DNA of 6,266 nt from NCBI GenBank assembly GCA_014729495.1, contig WJJV01000042.1, positions 1-6,266 on the forward strand, in the 5' to 3' direction. Below, piece by piece: positions 1 through 5,326 of this stretch. This stretch comes from Candidatus Woesearchaeota archaeon (GTDB taxonomy: Archaea > Nanobdellota > Nanobdellia > Woesearchaeales > UBA12501). The first letter of the stretch is position 1, and the number at the start of each line of letters is the position of its first letter. Under the pieces are notes generated by a model. That model worked only from the letters and a program-made list of their open reading frames with translations. It did not search any database and was not told the DNA's origin. Made by a program: the position numbers and the translations under genes.

Positions 1-37
1 AGATGTTAAAACCATACGCAGTGTGGTTTTAACATTT
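1..37. other. Strong perfect hairpin at left edge
   Basis: ATGTTAAAACCA (3-14) is the exact reverse complement of TGGTTTTAACAT (24-35). As RNA the stem extends inward through U15-G23, A16-U22 and C17-G21 and outward through G2-U36 and A1-U37, giving 17 pairs closed by a GCA triloop. A second, shorter perfect hairpin follows at 48-64 (CAAAGCC, GAA loop, GGCTTTG). No T-run follows either one, so they do not look like terminators. They could be folded RNA elements or the inverted ends of a recombined repeat unit. The left stem may continue beyond the window. Confidence 0.7.
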
Positions 38-118
38 ACGAATAGGGCAAAGCCGAAGGCTTTGACCGTGTATGAGTTCTGGGTTGTTGCTGCTGCCTTA
101 ATTAACATAATTAAATGA
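2..118 (+). other. Open frame from the left edge, possible C-terminal tail of an upstream gene
   Basis: The frame beginning with GAT at position 2 stays open to a TGA at 116-118 and reads 38 residues, starting DVKTIRSVVLTFTN and ending VVAAALINIIK. It spans the hairpin and the first full repeat unit. It may be the end of a gene lying mostly outside the window, with the later repeat units being decayed copies of its 3' end. It may equally be a chance open frame inside the repeats. An ATG at 115-117 overlaps the stop as ATGA and opens a 10-codon frame (MIFSIVVAAV) over the second unit. There is no ribosome-binding site or codon evidence strong enough to call a gene. Confidence 0.2.
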
Positions 119-331
119 TCTTTTCCATTGTTGTTGCTGCCGTATAAACTATAAACTTTCCTTCTTGACCGTGTACGAATCCAAAGTTGTTGCTGCTGCC
201 GGAAAAACCAAAACCTCTCTTTGACTACATCTGAATCTATTGTTGTTGCTGTTAAAACAATAAAACCTTTCTGACAGTGTATGAATGCATCAGTATGCAG
301 GTCATATCAGCTTCAGAGATGGAATACTGCA

Positions 332-350
332 GCAAAATATTTATATAATC
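332..350 (+). promoter_or_regulatory. TATA/BRE promoter of the glutaredoxin-like gene
   Basis: An A-rich BRE-like stretch (GCAAAATA, 332-339) runs straight into TTTATATAAT (340-349), a good archaeal TATA box. With the usual spacing of about 25 nt, transcription would start near 368-375, leaving a leader of about 50 nt before the ATG at 422. That leader carries GGTGAT at 413-418, complementary to the archaeal 16S rRNA 3' end. Confidence 0.6.
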
Positions 351-421
351 AGTTCTCAGTAAACTATATTAATCTGAAGTAAATAAGATTCAAAGAAAGA
401 TACAAAACAAAAGGTGATAAG

Positions 422-700
422 ATGGGAGAAGATAATGATTCAGGAGATGGAGACAAGAAAGTCTTAGTATACTCAACACCGACATGCCCTTTCTGCAAGA
501 TGGCGAAAGAATTCCTCAAAGAGAATAACATTGAATTTGAGGACAAGAATGTTGCGGATGATGAGGATGCAAAGAATGAGATGATGGACAAGTCTGGCCA
601 GATGGGAGTTCCTGTGCTTGACATAAAAGGAAAGATCATAGTCGGATTTGATAAGAATGAGATATCCGAGGCTCTTGGCATCAGCGATGAGTCTAAGTGA
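422..700 (+). CDS. Glutaredoxin-like thiol-disulfide oxidoreductase
   Basis: This is a 92-residue protein with a thioredoxin/glutaredoxin fold. An acidic N-terminal tail (about residues 1-11) precedes the first strand (KVLVYSTPTC) and a CPFC active site at Cys22-Cys25. The cis-proline loop is GVPV (Pro64), followed by the GKIIVGFD strand and turn that in this family positions glutathione or another small thiol. These features are typical of single-domain glutaredoxins and NrdH-type redoxins, so the likely role is cytosolic reduction of protein or small-molecule disulfides through the CxxC pair. The electron donor cannot be told from sequence, and many archaea lack glutathione. The start is set by GGTGAT at 413-418, about 4 nt upstream of the ATG. 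There is no signal peptide. It has its own TATA promoter, and gdhA follows 112 nt later with a separate one, so the two are probably not an operon. The family is secure; the exact subtype is not. Confidence 0.9.
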   Translation: MGEDNDSGDGDKKVLVYSTPTCPFCKMAKEFLKENNIEFEDKNVADDEDAKNEMMDKSGQMGVPVLDIKGKIIVGFDKNEISEALGISDESK

Positions 701-722
701 AAAGTGGTCTGATAGCCAATCA

Positions 723-755
723 TTCCATCACCTTATTTGATGAAGTCTGATGGAA
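723..755. repeat. Inverted repeat downstream of the glutaredoxin-like gene
   Basis: TTCCATCA (723-730) and TGATGGAA (748-755) are exact 8-bp complements with a 17-nt loop. The structure lies 22 nt after the stop of the glutaredoxin-like gene and just before the TATA-like element of gdhA. It could be a 3'-end stem of the upstream mRNA or a binding site upstream of the gdhA promoter; the sequence does not decide between them. Confidence 0.35.
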
Positions 756-761
756 CAAGGC

Positions 762-773
762 ATTATTTTAAAG
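762..773 (+). promoter_or_regulatory. TATA-like element of gdhA
   Basis: ATTATTTTAAAG lies about 40-50 nt before the gdhA start. Usual archaeal spacing would put the transcription start near 792, with a leader of about 20 nt that still includes GAGGT at 800-804, spaced 8 nt from the ATG at 813. Confidence 0.45.
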
Positions 774-812
774 TCTTTTAGTAATGTCTTTGGTATCTTG
801 AGGTAATGTAAG

Positions 813-2054
813 ATGACAGCAGATAATCCATTCCAGCGCGCAAAAGCACAGCTTAAGAAAGCAGGAATAAAAGCAGGATTCAGTGCTAAAGAGCTGGAAG
901 TGCTTGCAGAAGTGTCAGCAGTGCATGAGAAAGAGCTTTCTGTGACAGTCTCAGGAGAGAAAATAAAACTCATGGCATTCAGGGTCCAGCATAATGACTC
1001 AAGAGGCCCGTTCAAAGGAGGTATAAGATTCCATCCTGAAGTCAATATGGATGAGGTCAAGGCTCTTGCTTTCTGGATGTCAATGAAATGCGCTGTTGTA
1101 GGCATACCTTTTGGAGGGGGAAAAGGAGGTGTAGAGGTAGATGCCAAGAGCCTGTCAGAAAAAGAGTATGAAGATGTGAGCAGGGCATACATAAGAGGTA
1201 TGGCAGAACATATCGGCCCTGACAGGGACATACCTGCTCCTGATGTTTATACAAATCCTCAGGTCATGGCCTGGATGCTTGATGAGTATGAGAAGATTAA
1301 GAAAAGAAAAGCTCCAGGAGTCATAACAGGGAAGCCCCTTGCTCTTGGAGGAAGCAAGGCAAGGGATTATGCTACAGCACAGGGAGGCGTGTTTGCCCTG
1401 AAGCAGGCAGCTGACCTTCTTGATCTCCCTCCATTCAAGACAAGGGTTGCTGTTCAGGGATTCGGCAATGCTGGAATGCATGCTGCAAGGATACTTTCTG
1501 GTATTGGTTATAAGATAGTGGCAGTCAGCGACTCCAAAGGAGGGATCTATGATGAGCATGGCCTTGACATAAAGAAGCTCATAGACCACAAGAAAGCAAC
1601 AGGCAAAGTCCTGGGATTTGAGCATACAAAGGACATATCCAATGAGGATGTCCTGGAATTGGAGTCTGAAGTCCTGATTCCAGCTGCGCTTGGAGGTGTC
1701 ATAACACCACAGAATGCAGGAAGGATAAAGGCAAAGATAATCGTTGAGCTCGCAAACGGCCCAATAACTCCAGAAGCAGATGACATTCTCTATAAGAATG
1801 ATGTCTTTGTGATCCCAGACATACTCGCTAATGCAGGCGGAGTAGCTGTAAGCTATTTTGAGTGGGTGCAGAACAACATGGGATACTATTGGGAAGAGGA
1901 CGAGGTGCTTGAGAAGCTCGGCCAGCTCATGTTCAAGGCATTCAGGGCAGTGTATGAAACAAGCAAGAGACTCAGCATTGACATGAGGACAGCAGCCTTT
2001 GTTGTCGGAGCCAGAAGGATACTTGAGGCTGAGAAGTTAAGAGGCAATATATGA
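813..2054 (+). CDS. gdhA: Glutamate dehydrogenase (NAD(P)-dependent)
   Basis: This 413-residue protein is the full length of the hexameric glutamate dehydrogenase family (about 410-420 in archaea). It interconverts glutamate with 2-oxoglutarate and ammonium in the cytosol, linking nitrogen assimilation to central carbon. The N-terminal substrate domain shows GPFKGGIRFHP (residues 65-75, with Lys68) and then MSMKCAVVGIPFGGGKGG (Lys92 and catalytic-type Lys104). The catalytic Asp is in PAPDVYTNP (Asp144). The Rossmann domain begins VAVQGFGNAG (GxGNxG at 216-221), with Ser239-Asp240 at the end of the second strand. The C-terminal part has the conserved ELANGP and DILANAGGVAVSYFEW segments. Cofactor preference (NAD or NADP) cannot be set from these residues alone. 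The start is supported by GAGGT at 800-804. The gene is intact, with no frameshift. The next gene on this strand starts 84 nt later with its own promoter-like sequence. Confidence 0.97.
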   Translation: MTADNPFQRAKAQLKKAGIKAGFSAKELEVLAEVSAVHEKELSVTVSGEKIKLMAFRVQHNDSRGPFKGGIRFHPEVNMDEVKALAFWMSMKCAVVGIPFGGGKGGVEVDAKSLSEKEYEDVSRAYIRGMAEHIGPDRDIPAPDVYTNPQVMAWMLDEYEKIKKRKAPGVITGKPLALGGSKARDYATAQGGVFALKQAADLLDLPPFKTRVAVQGFGNAGMHAARILSGIGYKIVAVSDSKGGIYDEHGLDIKKLIDHKKATGKVLGFEHTKDISNEDVLELESEVLIPAALGGVITPQNAGRIKAKIIVELANGPITPEADDILYKNDVFVIPDILANAGGVAVSYFEWVQNNMGYYWEEDEVLEKLGQLMFKAFRAVYETSKRLSIDMRTAAFVVGARRILEAEKLRGNI

Positions 2055-2100
2055 CTTCTATATCCTGGATAGGGTATTAAGCTTTATTATATTCTCCAAA

Positions 2101-2118
2101 ACAATTAAATTCTTAAAT
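2101..2118 (+). promoter_or_regulatory. A/T-rich promoter of a probably leaderless gene
   Basis: The stretch ACAATTAAATTCTTAAAT ends 20 nt before the ATG at 2139. A TATA element centred at about 2107-2115 would place the transcription start at or beside the ATG. No Shine-Dalgarno sequence precedes that ATG (the bases are CCCGCCTGAT), which fits a leaderless archaeal mRNA. A second T/A-rich stretch (CTTTATTATATT, 2090-2101) further upstream could be the 3' end of gdhA transcription or an alternative TATA box. Confidence 0.4.
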
Positions 2119-2138
2119 GGCCATAAATCCCGCCTGAT

Positions 2139-2765
2139 ATGGGGCTTGAGAAACTTAATCTGGAAGTAAGAGACAAAGAGGGAGTGTTTACACTCTACTC
2201 AGGATGCAATGGCAATAAACAGCCTATTGTATCTATTGAACCCACACGCCTTGCAAGGTATGTGATCTCTTTTGAGGCAGATGCTGAGAATCCGAAAGAG
2301 AACTTCAACAGGCTTATGCTTTTCCTTATTGCAGCGCATAGGACTCATGATATTCCTCCAGACATAAGGGGAGGATACTGCGAGGATCCATTGAACAGGT
2401 GTGAGTATCCTGTAAGGTTTGATGCTTCAAGAGCGTATGATCCAGCTCATGCAGATGAGATGTTCAGCAGGAGCTCTGCATTATGCTTCAGCATGGAGAC
2501 AGACCTCTTCCCTTTCATAGGGCTAAGGTCAGATATAGCAGACAAGCATGGCTATCTTCCAGGCATGTGGGTGCATCATAAGCATTCTGTCATACTGGAG
2601 ACAGGAAAGAACATATCCCATGATCTTGCAGGGATTCTCATCAGACTGGGTACAGGAGGGCTTGATCATTCCCACAAGGATATGCTTTATCCTGTTATTG
2701 ATGATCTAACAGGCTTGGCAATGGAGATGCAGGGCAGACCGGATTATGAACATAAGAATTATTGA
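2139..2765 (+). CDS. Uncharacterised 208-residue His-rich soluble protein
   Basis: I do not recognise this family. The protein is soluble in character, with no signal peptide and no membrane segment. Many residues suited to metal binding or catalysis cluster in motifs: HRTH (67-70), a Cys pair at 81 and 88, WVHHKH (144-149), HDLAG (161-165) and LDHSHKD (175-181). The N-terminal third looks like beta structure (LEVRDKEGVFTLY). The region from about residue 53 includes a helix (FNRLMLFLIAAHR). The regular mix of His, Cys and Asp with ordered hydrophobic segments suggests a folded, possibly metal-binding or enzymatic domain, but no catalytic assignment is justified. The ATG start follows an A/T-rich promoter without a ribosome-binding site, so it is probably leaderless. 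The gene ends 32 nt from the end of flpA, which is transcribed toward it. The long uninterrupted frame and ordinary codon use support a real gene. Confidence 0.8.
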   Translation: MGLEKLNLEVRDKEGVFTLYSGCNGNKQPIVSIEPTRLARYVISFEADAENPKENFNRLMLFLIAAHRTHDIPPDIRGGYCEDPLNRCEYPVRFDASRAYDPAHADEMFSRSSALCFSMETDLFPFIGLRSDIADKHGYLPGMWVHHKHSVILETGKNISHDLAGILIRLGTGGLDHSHKDMLYPVIDDLTGLAMEMQGRPDYEHKNY

Positions 2766-2797
2766 AAATCATTAAGAACAAAGAAGATTCTTCGAGC

Positions 2798-3463
2798 CTA
2801 ATCCTTCCTGCATACAAACACGCAGTGGTCCTTTTCATACGGATCAAGAACCCTGAAATCAAGTATCTCCATCTCTTTCTCAAGCTCTCTTCTCACCTGG
2901 TCAAAAACTGCCTTCGGCTTCTTGGAGACATCAATGCTCCTTGACTTGACCGCTATCATCGCCAGTCCGCCTTTTTTCAGGTACATTGCAACATTCTTAA
3001 GAAAGATCTCTGACTGGTTCTTCTGCGCAATATCCTGATAGATATGATCAGCTTCAGATATCTGGAAAGCATATGAATCAGGATTGTTTGCATCTGCCAT
3101 TATGGGACATATGTTGCTCCTTTTCTCACAGACAAACACCAGATCCCTTACAACACGAGGTGCGAAATCAAGAGCAAATACAAAGCCTTTCTCTCCCACT
3201 ATGTCGCTGACAAAGCTTGGTGTATAGCCATGTGATGCTCCGAGATAAAGCACTGTCTGGCCAGGCTTAATTCCTGTCTCCTTGACACCCTTGAGGATGG
3301 CTGCTGCCAGCTTTGACTTCCTCGCATCCCACTGCCTGTAAATATCTCCATCAGACTTGATTATCCTCTCTTCAAAAGGCCTTTCCTTAGGAGCAATGCT
3401 TTTAGTGAAAAGCTTCTTTCCGTCTGTATACACTCCTTTGAACTTGTGGCTTTTTAATCTCAT
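2798..3463 (-). CDS. flpA: Fibrillarin-like 2'-O-methyltransferase (C/D RNP)
   Basis: This is fibrillarin, the catalytic subunit of the archaeal C/D box sRNP. With Nop5, L7Ae and a guide RNA it methylates ribose 2'-OH of rRNA and tRNA using SAM. With the start at 3463 it has 221 residues, close to the usual archaeal length of about 227. It opens with HKFKGVYTDGKKLFTK, as family members do, and continues with YRQWDARKSKLAAAI. The SAM-binding motif I is VLYLGASHGYTPSFVSD (about 71-87), followed by LDFAPRVVRDL, MADANNPDSY, YQDIAQ (Asp144), IAVKSRSIDV (Lys173) and the C-terminal DPYEKDHCVFV. An in-frame ATG at 3499 would add 12 residues. I prefer 3463 because it overlaps the stop of the upstream methyltransferase gene as ATGA, and because the family N-terminus fits. 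Motif I departs from the common GIASGTT form. It is the last gene of the operon that starts at nop5. Confidence 0.96.
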   Translation of the reverse strand: MRLKSHKFKGVYTDGKKLFTKSIAPKERPFEERIIKSDGDIYRQWDARKSKLAAAILKGVKETGIKPGQTVLYLGASHGYTPSFVSDIVGEKGFVFALDFAPRVVRDLVFVCEKRSNICPIMADANNPDSYAFQISEADHIYQDIAQKNQSEIFLKNVAMYLKKGGLAMIAVKSRSIDVSKKPKAVFDQVRRELEKEMEILDFRVLDPYEKDHCVFVCRKD

Positions 3464-4281
3464 TTTGTGTACTTTCTCTTCAATACATATGTTGGGCATA
3501 TCCCACTATATTTATAATCATCAGATCTGGATTTCCTGATTATCCTGAAATGCCTCTTCAGTTCCTTGTCCTGTTCTGCTTCCTTGAGCATGCTCCATTC
3601 CTTTTCTACTGTGGGGAACTTCTCAGAATAGGCACTGACCCACTTCTCCATGTGCCTGTTGTTTCCGTAATCGCTGAGCTCAGCAAAACCTTTCCTGTTC
3701 TCTGCAGCACCTTTCCTGCTGTCAAGCCCTAGGTTGAATATTGCATCCCAATGCAGCTCATTGAGGGACTTTCTTGATATCCTTTTATTCCTGTACATCC
3801 TGAACACCTGCTCTTTTCTCAGAGGCTTCTTTGGCTGTACTGCTATTCTTGTTATGAAACTTCCGTCATCTTTCAGATGCCTGATGATGTTCCTGTAGAA
3901 TCTTGACTTGTCTTTCTTATGTATATTGTTTACAGCAAAATCTCCCAGTATGATATCATACTTCTTTTTGAGATTCATATCTCTCCAATCGCATCTTATG
4001 AACCCCTCGTCCATGCTGATCCCTTTGAGAGATTCATTGTTTATGTCAAGCATCTTCCTGTTGAGATCTGCAAGATCTGCATGGATTCCATGCCTGGCCA
4101 GCATCTTCCTGTATCCTGCAGTGCAGCCAAGTATCAGGGCATCCGGCCTGCCTTTCTCTGATATCATGCTCATGACTTCATCTCTTATCATATCCAGGTC
4201 TTTTCTGGAAGGGGTTGTCGGACTGGTATAATATGAATACATTCCTGCAAATTCATTCCATGGCTCAGAGTATCTCTTCAT
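3460..4281 (-). CDS. Predicted class I SAM-dependent methyltransferase, target unknown
   Basis: This 273-residue protein has a class I methyltransferase (Rossmann) core. Motif I is ALILGCTAGYRKML (48-61) and the acidic loop residue after strand 2 is Asp72 in ADLNRKMLD. Further on are IRCDWRDM (95-102, motif III-like), DIILGDFAVNNI (109-120, motif IV) and HLKDDGSFITRIA (135-147, strand 5). A charged helical region (about 150-250) precedes a final strand, PTYVLKRK, typical of the end of this fold. The N-terminal WNEFAGMYSYYTSPTTPSR resembles a group of uncharacterised prokaryotic class I methyltransferases; that is recall, not a search. It overlaps nop5 upstream and flpA downstream by ATGA, so it is co-translated with both. 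Co-expression suggests a role near RNA methylation or ribosome assembly, but the substrate could be RNA, protein or a small molecule. It lacks fibrillarin signatures and is not an flpA duplicate. Confidence 0.85.
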   Translation of the reverse strand: MKRYSEPWNEFAGMYSYYTSPTTPSRKDLDMIRDEVMSMISEKGRPDALILGCTAGYRKMLARHGIHADLADLNRKMLDINNESLKGISMDEGFIRCDWRDMNLKKKYDIILGDFAVNNIHKKDKSRFYRNIIRHLKDDGSFITRIAVQPKKPLRKEQVFRMYRNKRISRKSLNELHWDAIFNLGLDSRKGAAENRKGFAELSDYGNNRHMEKWVSAYSEKFPTVEKEWSMLKEAEQDKELKRHFRIIRKSRSDDYKYSGICPTYVLKRKYTK

Positions 4282-5282
4282 TTTCTTTTCTTTGCTTGCT
4301 TGTCAGCGAGATTATCCTCAACCTGCTTCCTCAGCTTCTTTCCTACAAACTCTCCTTTGAAATAATCAACCTTTGCTGCAATGCTTATCTTGTCAGCAAG
4401 CGCCCTTGCTATCTTTCCCTTATCCTTCTTTTCAGCCTTTGCGATGAATGGATGCTCATGGATGAATCCGTACTTGGGAGCCTTTGCTCCTGTTGTCATG
4501 TGCCTGAAGAATGCCTCTTCTGCACCCAGCACCTGGACAGTTGAAGAAGGGAACTCAGAAAGCTTCTTAAGGCCTCCAGCCTGCTCAAGCAGCTTTGCTC
4601 CGATGATAGGTCCTGCGACTGCACTCACATTAGGGCAGTACTCATTCATGATGTCCTCAATATACTCAACCTGCTTTTCCTTAAGCTTATATATCCTGTC
4701 CAGTTCCTTGGCAAGCTCAATTATTGGCTCTACATCCTTTCTCTTAATATCAGCGCCCATGCTTTCCTGCCTTGCAATGCCGAGCTCTTTGAGAAGCTTG
4801 TCCTTAGTCTTCTTCAGTATTATCTCTGCGAATTTCTCATGGTCCTTTATTGTCTCAGAGAACTCTGGCAGATAGTAAGAATACCATTCCCTCAGCCGTC
4901 TTGCGAGCATGTTGGCTATCTTCTCAAGCTCAACAATATGGTTCACTGCCTGCATTATATAGACATCCTCATTCACAGACTGTGATATCTTGTGCTTTGT
5001 GATAATGATATTCGCCTTCTTGAGGGCATCTTTGTCAGGCTCAACCTTTCCAAGCAGCCCAGGATCTGATTCCATTCCATTCTTGAAGCCGATAAACACA
5101 AACTGGCCTTTCTTATGCTTATTAAGAAGCTTCTTCTCAGGATCAATGAGTTCTCCTTTCTCAAGCAGGGGATAATACTCTATTATCTCCTTCTGGCTGA
5201 ATATAGACTTGTCTATAGCAAACATGCTCTGGTTGAGCACGTATGTTCCTGCGCTGTTTGAGTATAGGAATAATTTTGGCAT
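4278..5282 (-). CDS. nop5: Nop5 (Nop56/Nop58 homologue), C/D box sRNP core protein
   Basis: Nop5 is the scaffold of the archaeal C/D sRNP. Its N-terminal domain holds fibrillarin, its coiled coil dimerises, and its C-terminal Nop domain binds the L7Ae-guide RNA complex. At 334 residues it falls within the archaeal range. The N-terminal fibrillarin-binding domain spans about 1-100. Long charged helices follow from about 105 to 215 (coiled coil, including LKEKQVEYIEDIM). The Nop domain is unmistakable: CPNVSAVAGPIIGAKLLEQA (216-235), GGLKKLSEFPSSTVQVLGAE (236-255), then AFFRHMTTGAKAPKYGFIHE (257-276) and KGKIARALADKISIAAKVDY. The short basic tail ends KQAKKRK. The gene starts behind a strong TATA box with a very short or absent leader. 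Its stop overlaps the ATG of the next gene as ATGA. It heads the operon nop5-methyltransferase-flpA, so the RNP scaffold and catalytic subunit are made together. Confidence 0.97.
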   Translation of the reverse strand: MPKLFLYSNSAGTYVLNQSMFAIDKSIFSQKEIIEYYPLLEKGELIDPEKKLLNKHKKGQFVFIGFKNGMESDPGLLGKVEPDKDALKKANIIITKHKISQSVNEDVYIMQAVNHIVELEKIANMLARRLREWYSYYLPEFSETIKDHEKFAEIILKKTKDKLLKELGIARQESMGADIKRKDVEPIIELAKELDRIYKLKEKQVEYIEDIMNEYCPNVSAVAGPIIGAKLLEQAGGLKKLSEFPSSTVQVLGAEEAFFRHMTTGAKAPKYGFIHEHPFIAKAEKKDKGKIARALADKISIAAKVDYFKGEFVGKKLRKQVEDNLADKQAKKRK

Positions 5283-5304
5283 GCTATGATTGACCTATGT
5301 TTCA

Positions 5305-5324
5305 TTTATAAATATTGTCAATAT
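5305..5324 (-). promoter_or_regulatory. nop5 operon promoter with operator-like palindrome
   Basis: On the minus strand ATTTATAAA (5313-5305) is a strong TATA box centred about 27 nt upstream of the nop5 ATG (5282). This puts the transcription start at or within a few bases of the start codon, so the mRNA is probably leaderless. A 13-nt palindrome, ATATTG-T-CAATAT (5312-5324), abuts and slightly overlaps the upstream edge of the TATA box, where TFB contacts DNA. That is a classic site for an archaeal repressor, though in A/T-rich DNA it may be chance. The whole element sits in the 44 nt between the stop of the upstream glycosyltransferase gene and nop5. Confidence 0.65.
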
Positions 5325-5326
5325 GC

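Larger units (their letters stand above)
1..300. repeat. Degenerate direct-repeat array with about 44-59 nt period
   Basis: Two blocks recur in alternation. Block A, TTGACCGTGTAYGAAT, is seen at 62-77, 165-180, 221-236 (10/16 matches to the 165 copy) and 271-286 (13/16). Block B, GTTGTTGCTGCTGCC, is exact at 83-97 and 186-200 and decayed at 127-141 (13/15) and 239-253 (11/15). The two best full copies, 62-97 and 165-200, match at 30 of 36 positions. Between a B block and the next A block lie A/T-rich stretches of about 20-25 nt, two of which share an AAAACCWAAAACCT-like core. A further decayed A block (ending TTACGAAT, 36-43) and a shared gttaaaac element (5-12 and 251-258) suggest the array runs off the left edge. 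Spacings all fit steps of 2 modulo 3. No confident gene lies in 1-421. The rest of the stretch holds only a weak TGCAT-CAGT-ATGCA dyad (286-299) and the promoter of the next gene. The function is unknown. Confidence 0.75.

Noticed and set aside
1..64. Integron attC site
   Set aside because: The long perfect stem with a triloop lacks the unpaired extrahelical bases and the paired core sites (RYYYAAC/GTTRRRY) in the right form, and there is no integrase or cassette in view.
62..300. CRISPR array
   Set aside because: The best repeat copies differ at 6 of 36 positions and others at many more. The intervals between them are about 20-25 nt and share sequence, unlike true spacers. No cas gene is present.
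364..723. Antisense 119-codon frame over the glutaredoxin-like gene
   Set aside because: It lies opposite a gene with a clear CPFC fold and good start signals, and its Ser/Phe/Leu-rich sequence is typical of a shadow frame.
684..750. C/D box guide RNA suggested by TGATGA (738-743) and CTGA (709-712, 747-750)
   Set aside because: The box spacing is wrong: only 3 nt separate TGATGA from the next CTGA, no good second C box is present, and guide stretches of about 12 nt cannot be placed.
728..1786. Several antisense frames opposite gdhA
   Set aside because: They cover a well-conserved enzyme on the other strand and have no recognisable domains or promoters.
2781..2797. Bidirectional terminator between the 208-residue gene and flpA
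   Set aside because: Only a 4-bp dyad (GAAG-ATT-CTTC) without a T-run is visible, too weak to call.
3464..3499. 12-residue N-terminal extension of fibrillarin starting at the ATG at 3499
   Set aside because: These bases also encode the C-terminus of the upstream methyltransferase. The ATGA overlap at 3463 and the family N-terminus (HKFKGVY near residue 6) favour the shorter form.
4381..4875. Plus-strand 164-codon frame inside nop5
   Set aside because: It is opposite the Nop domain, and its Ser/Leu-rich composition follows from the complement of Lys/Glu-rich nop5 codons.
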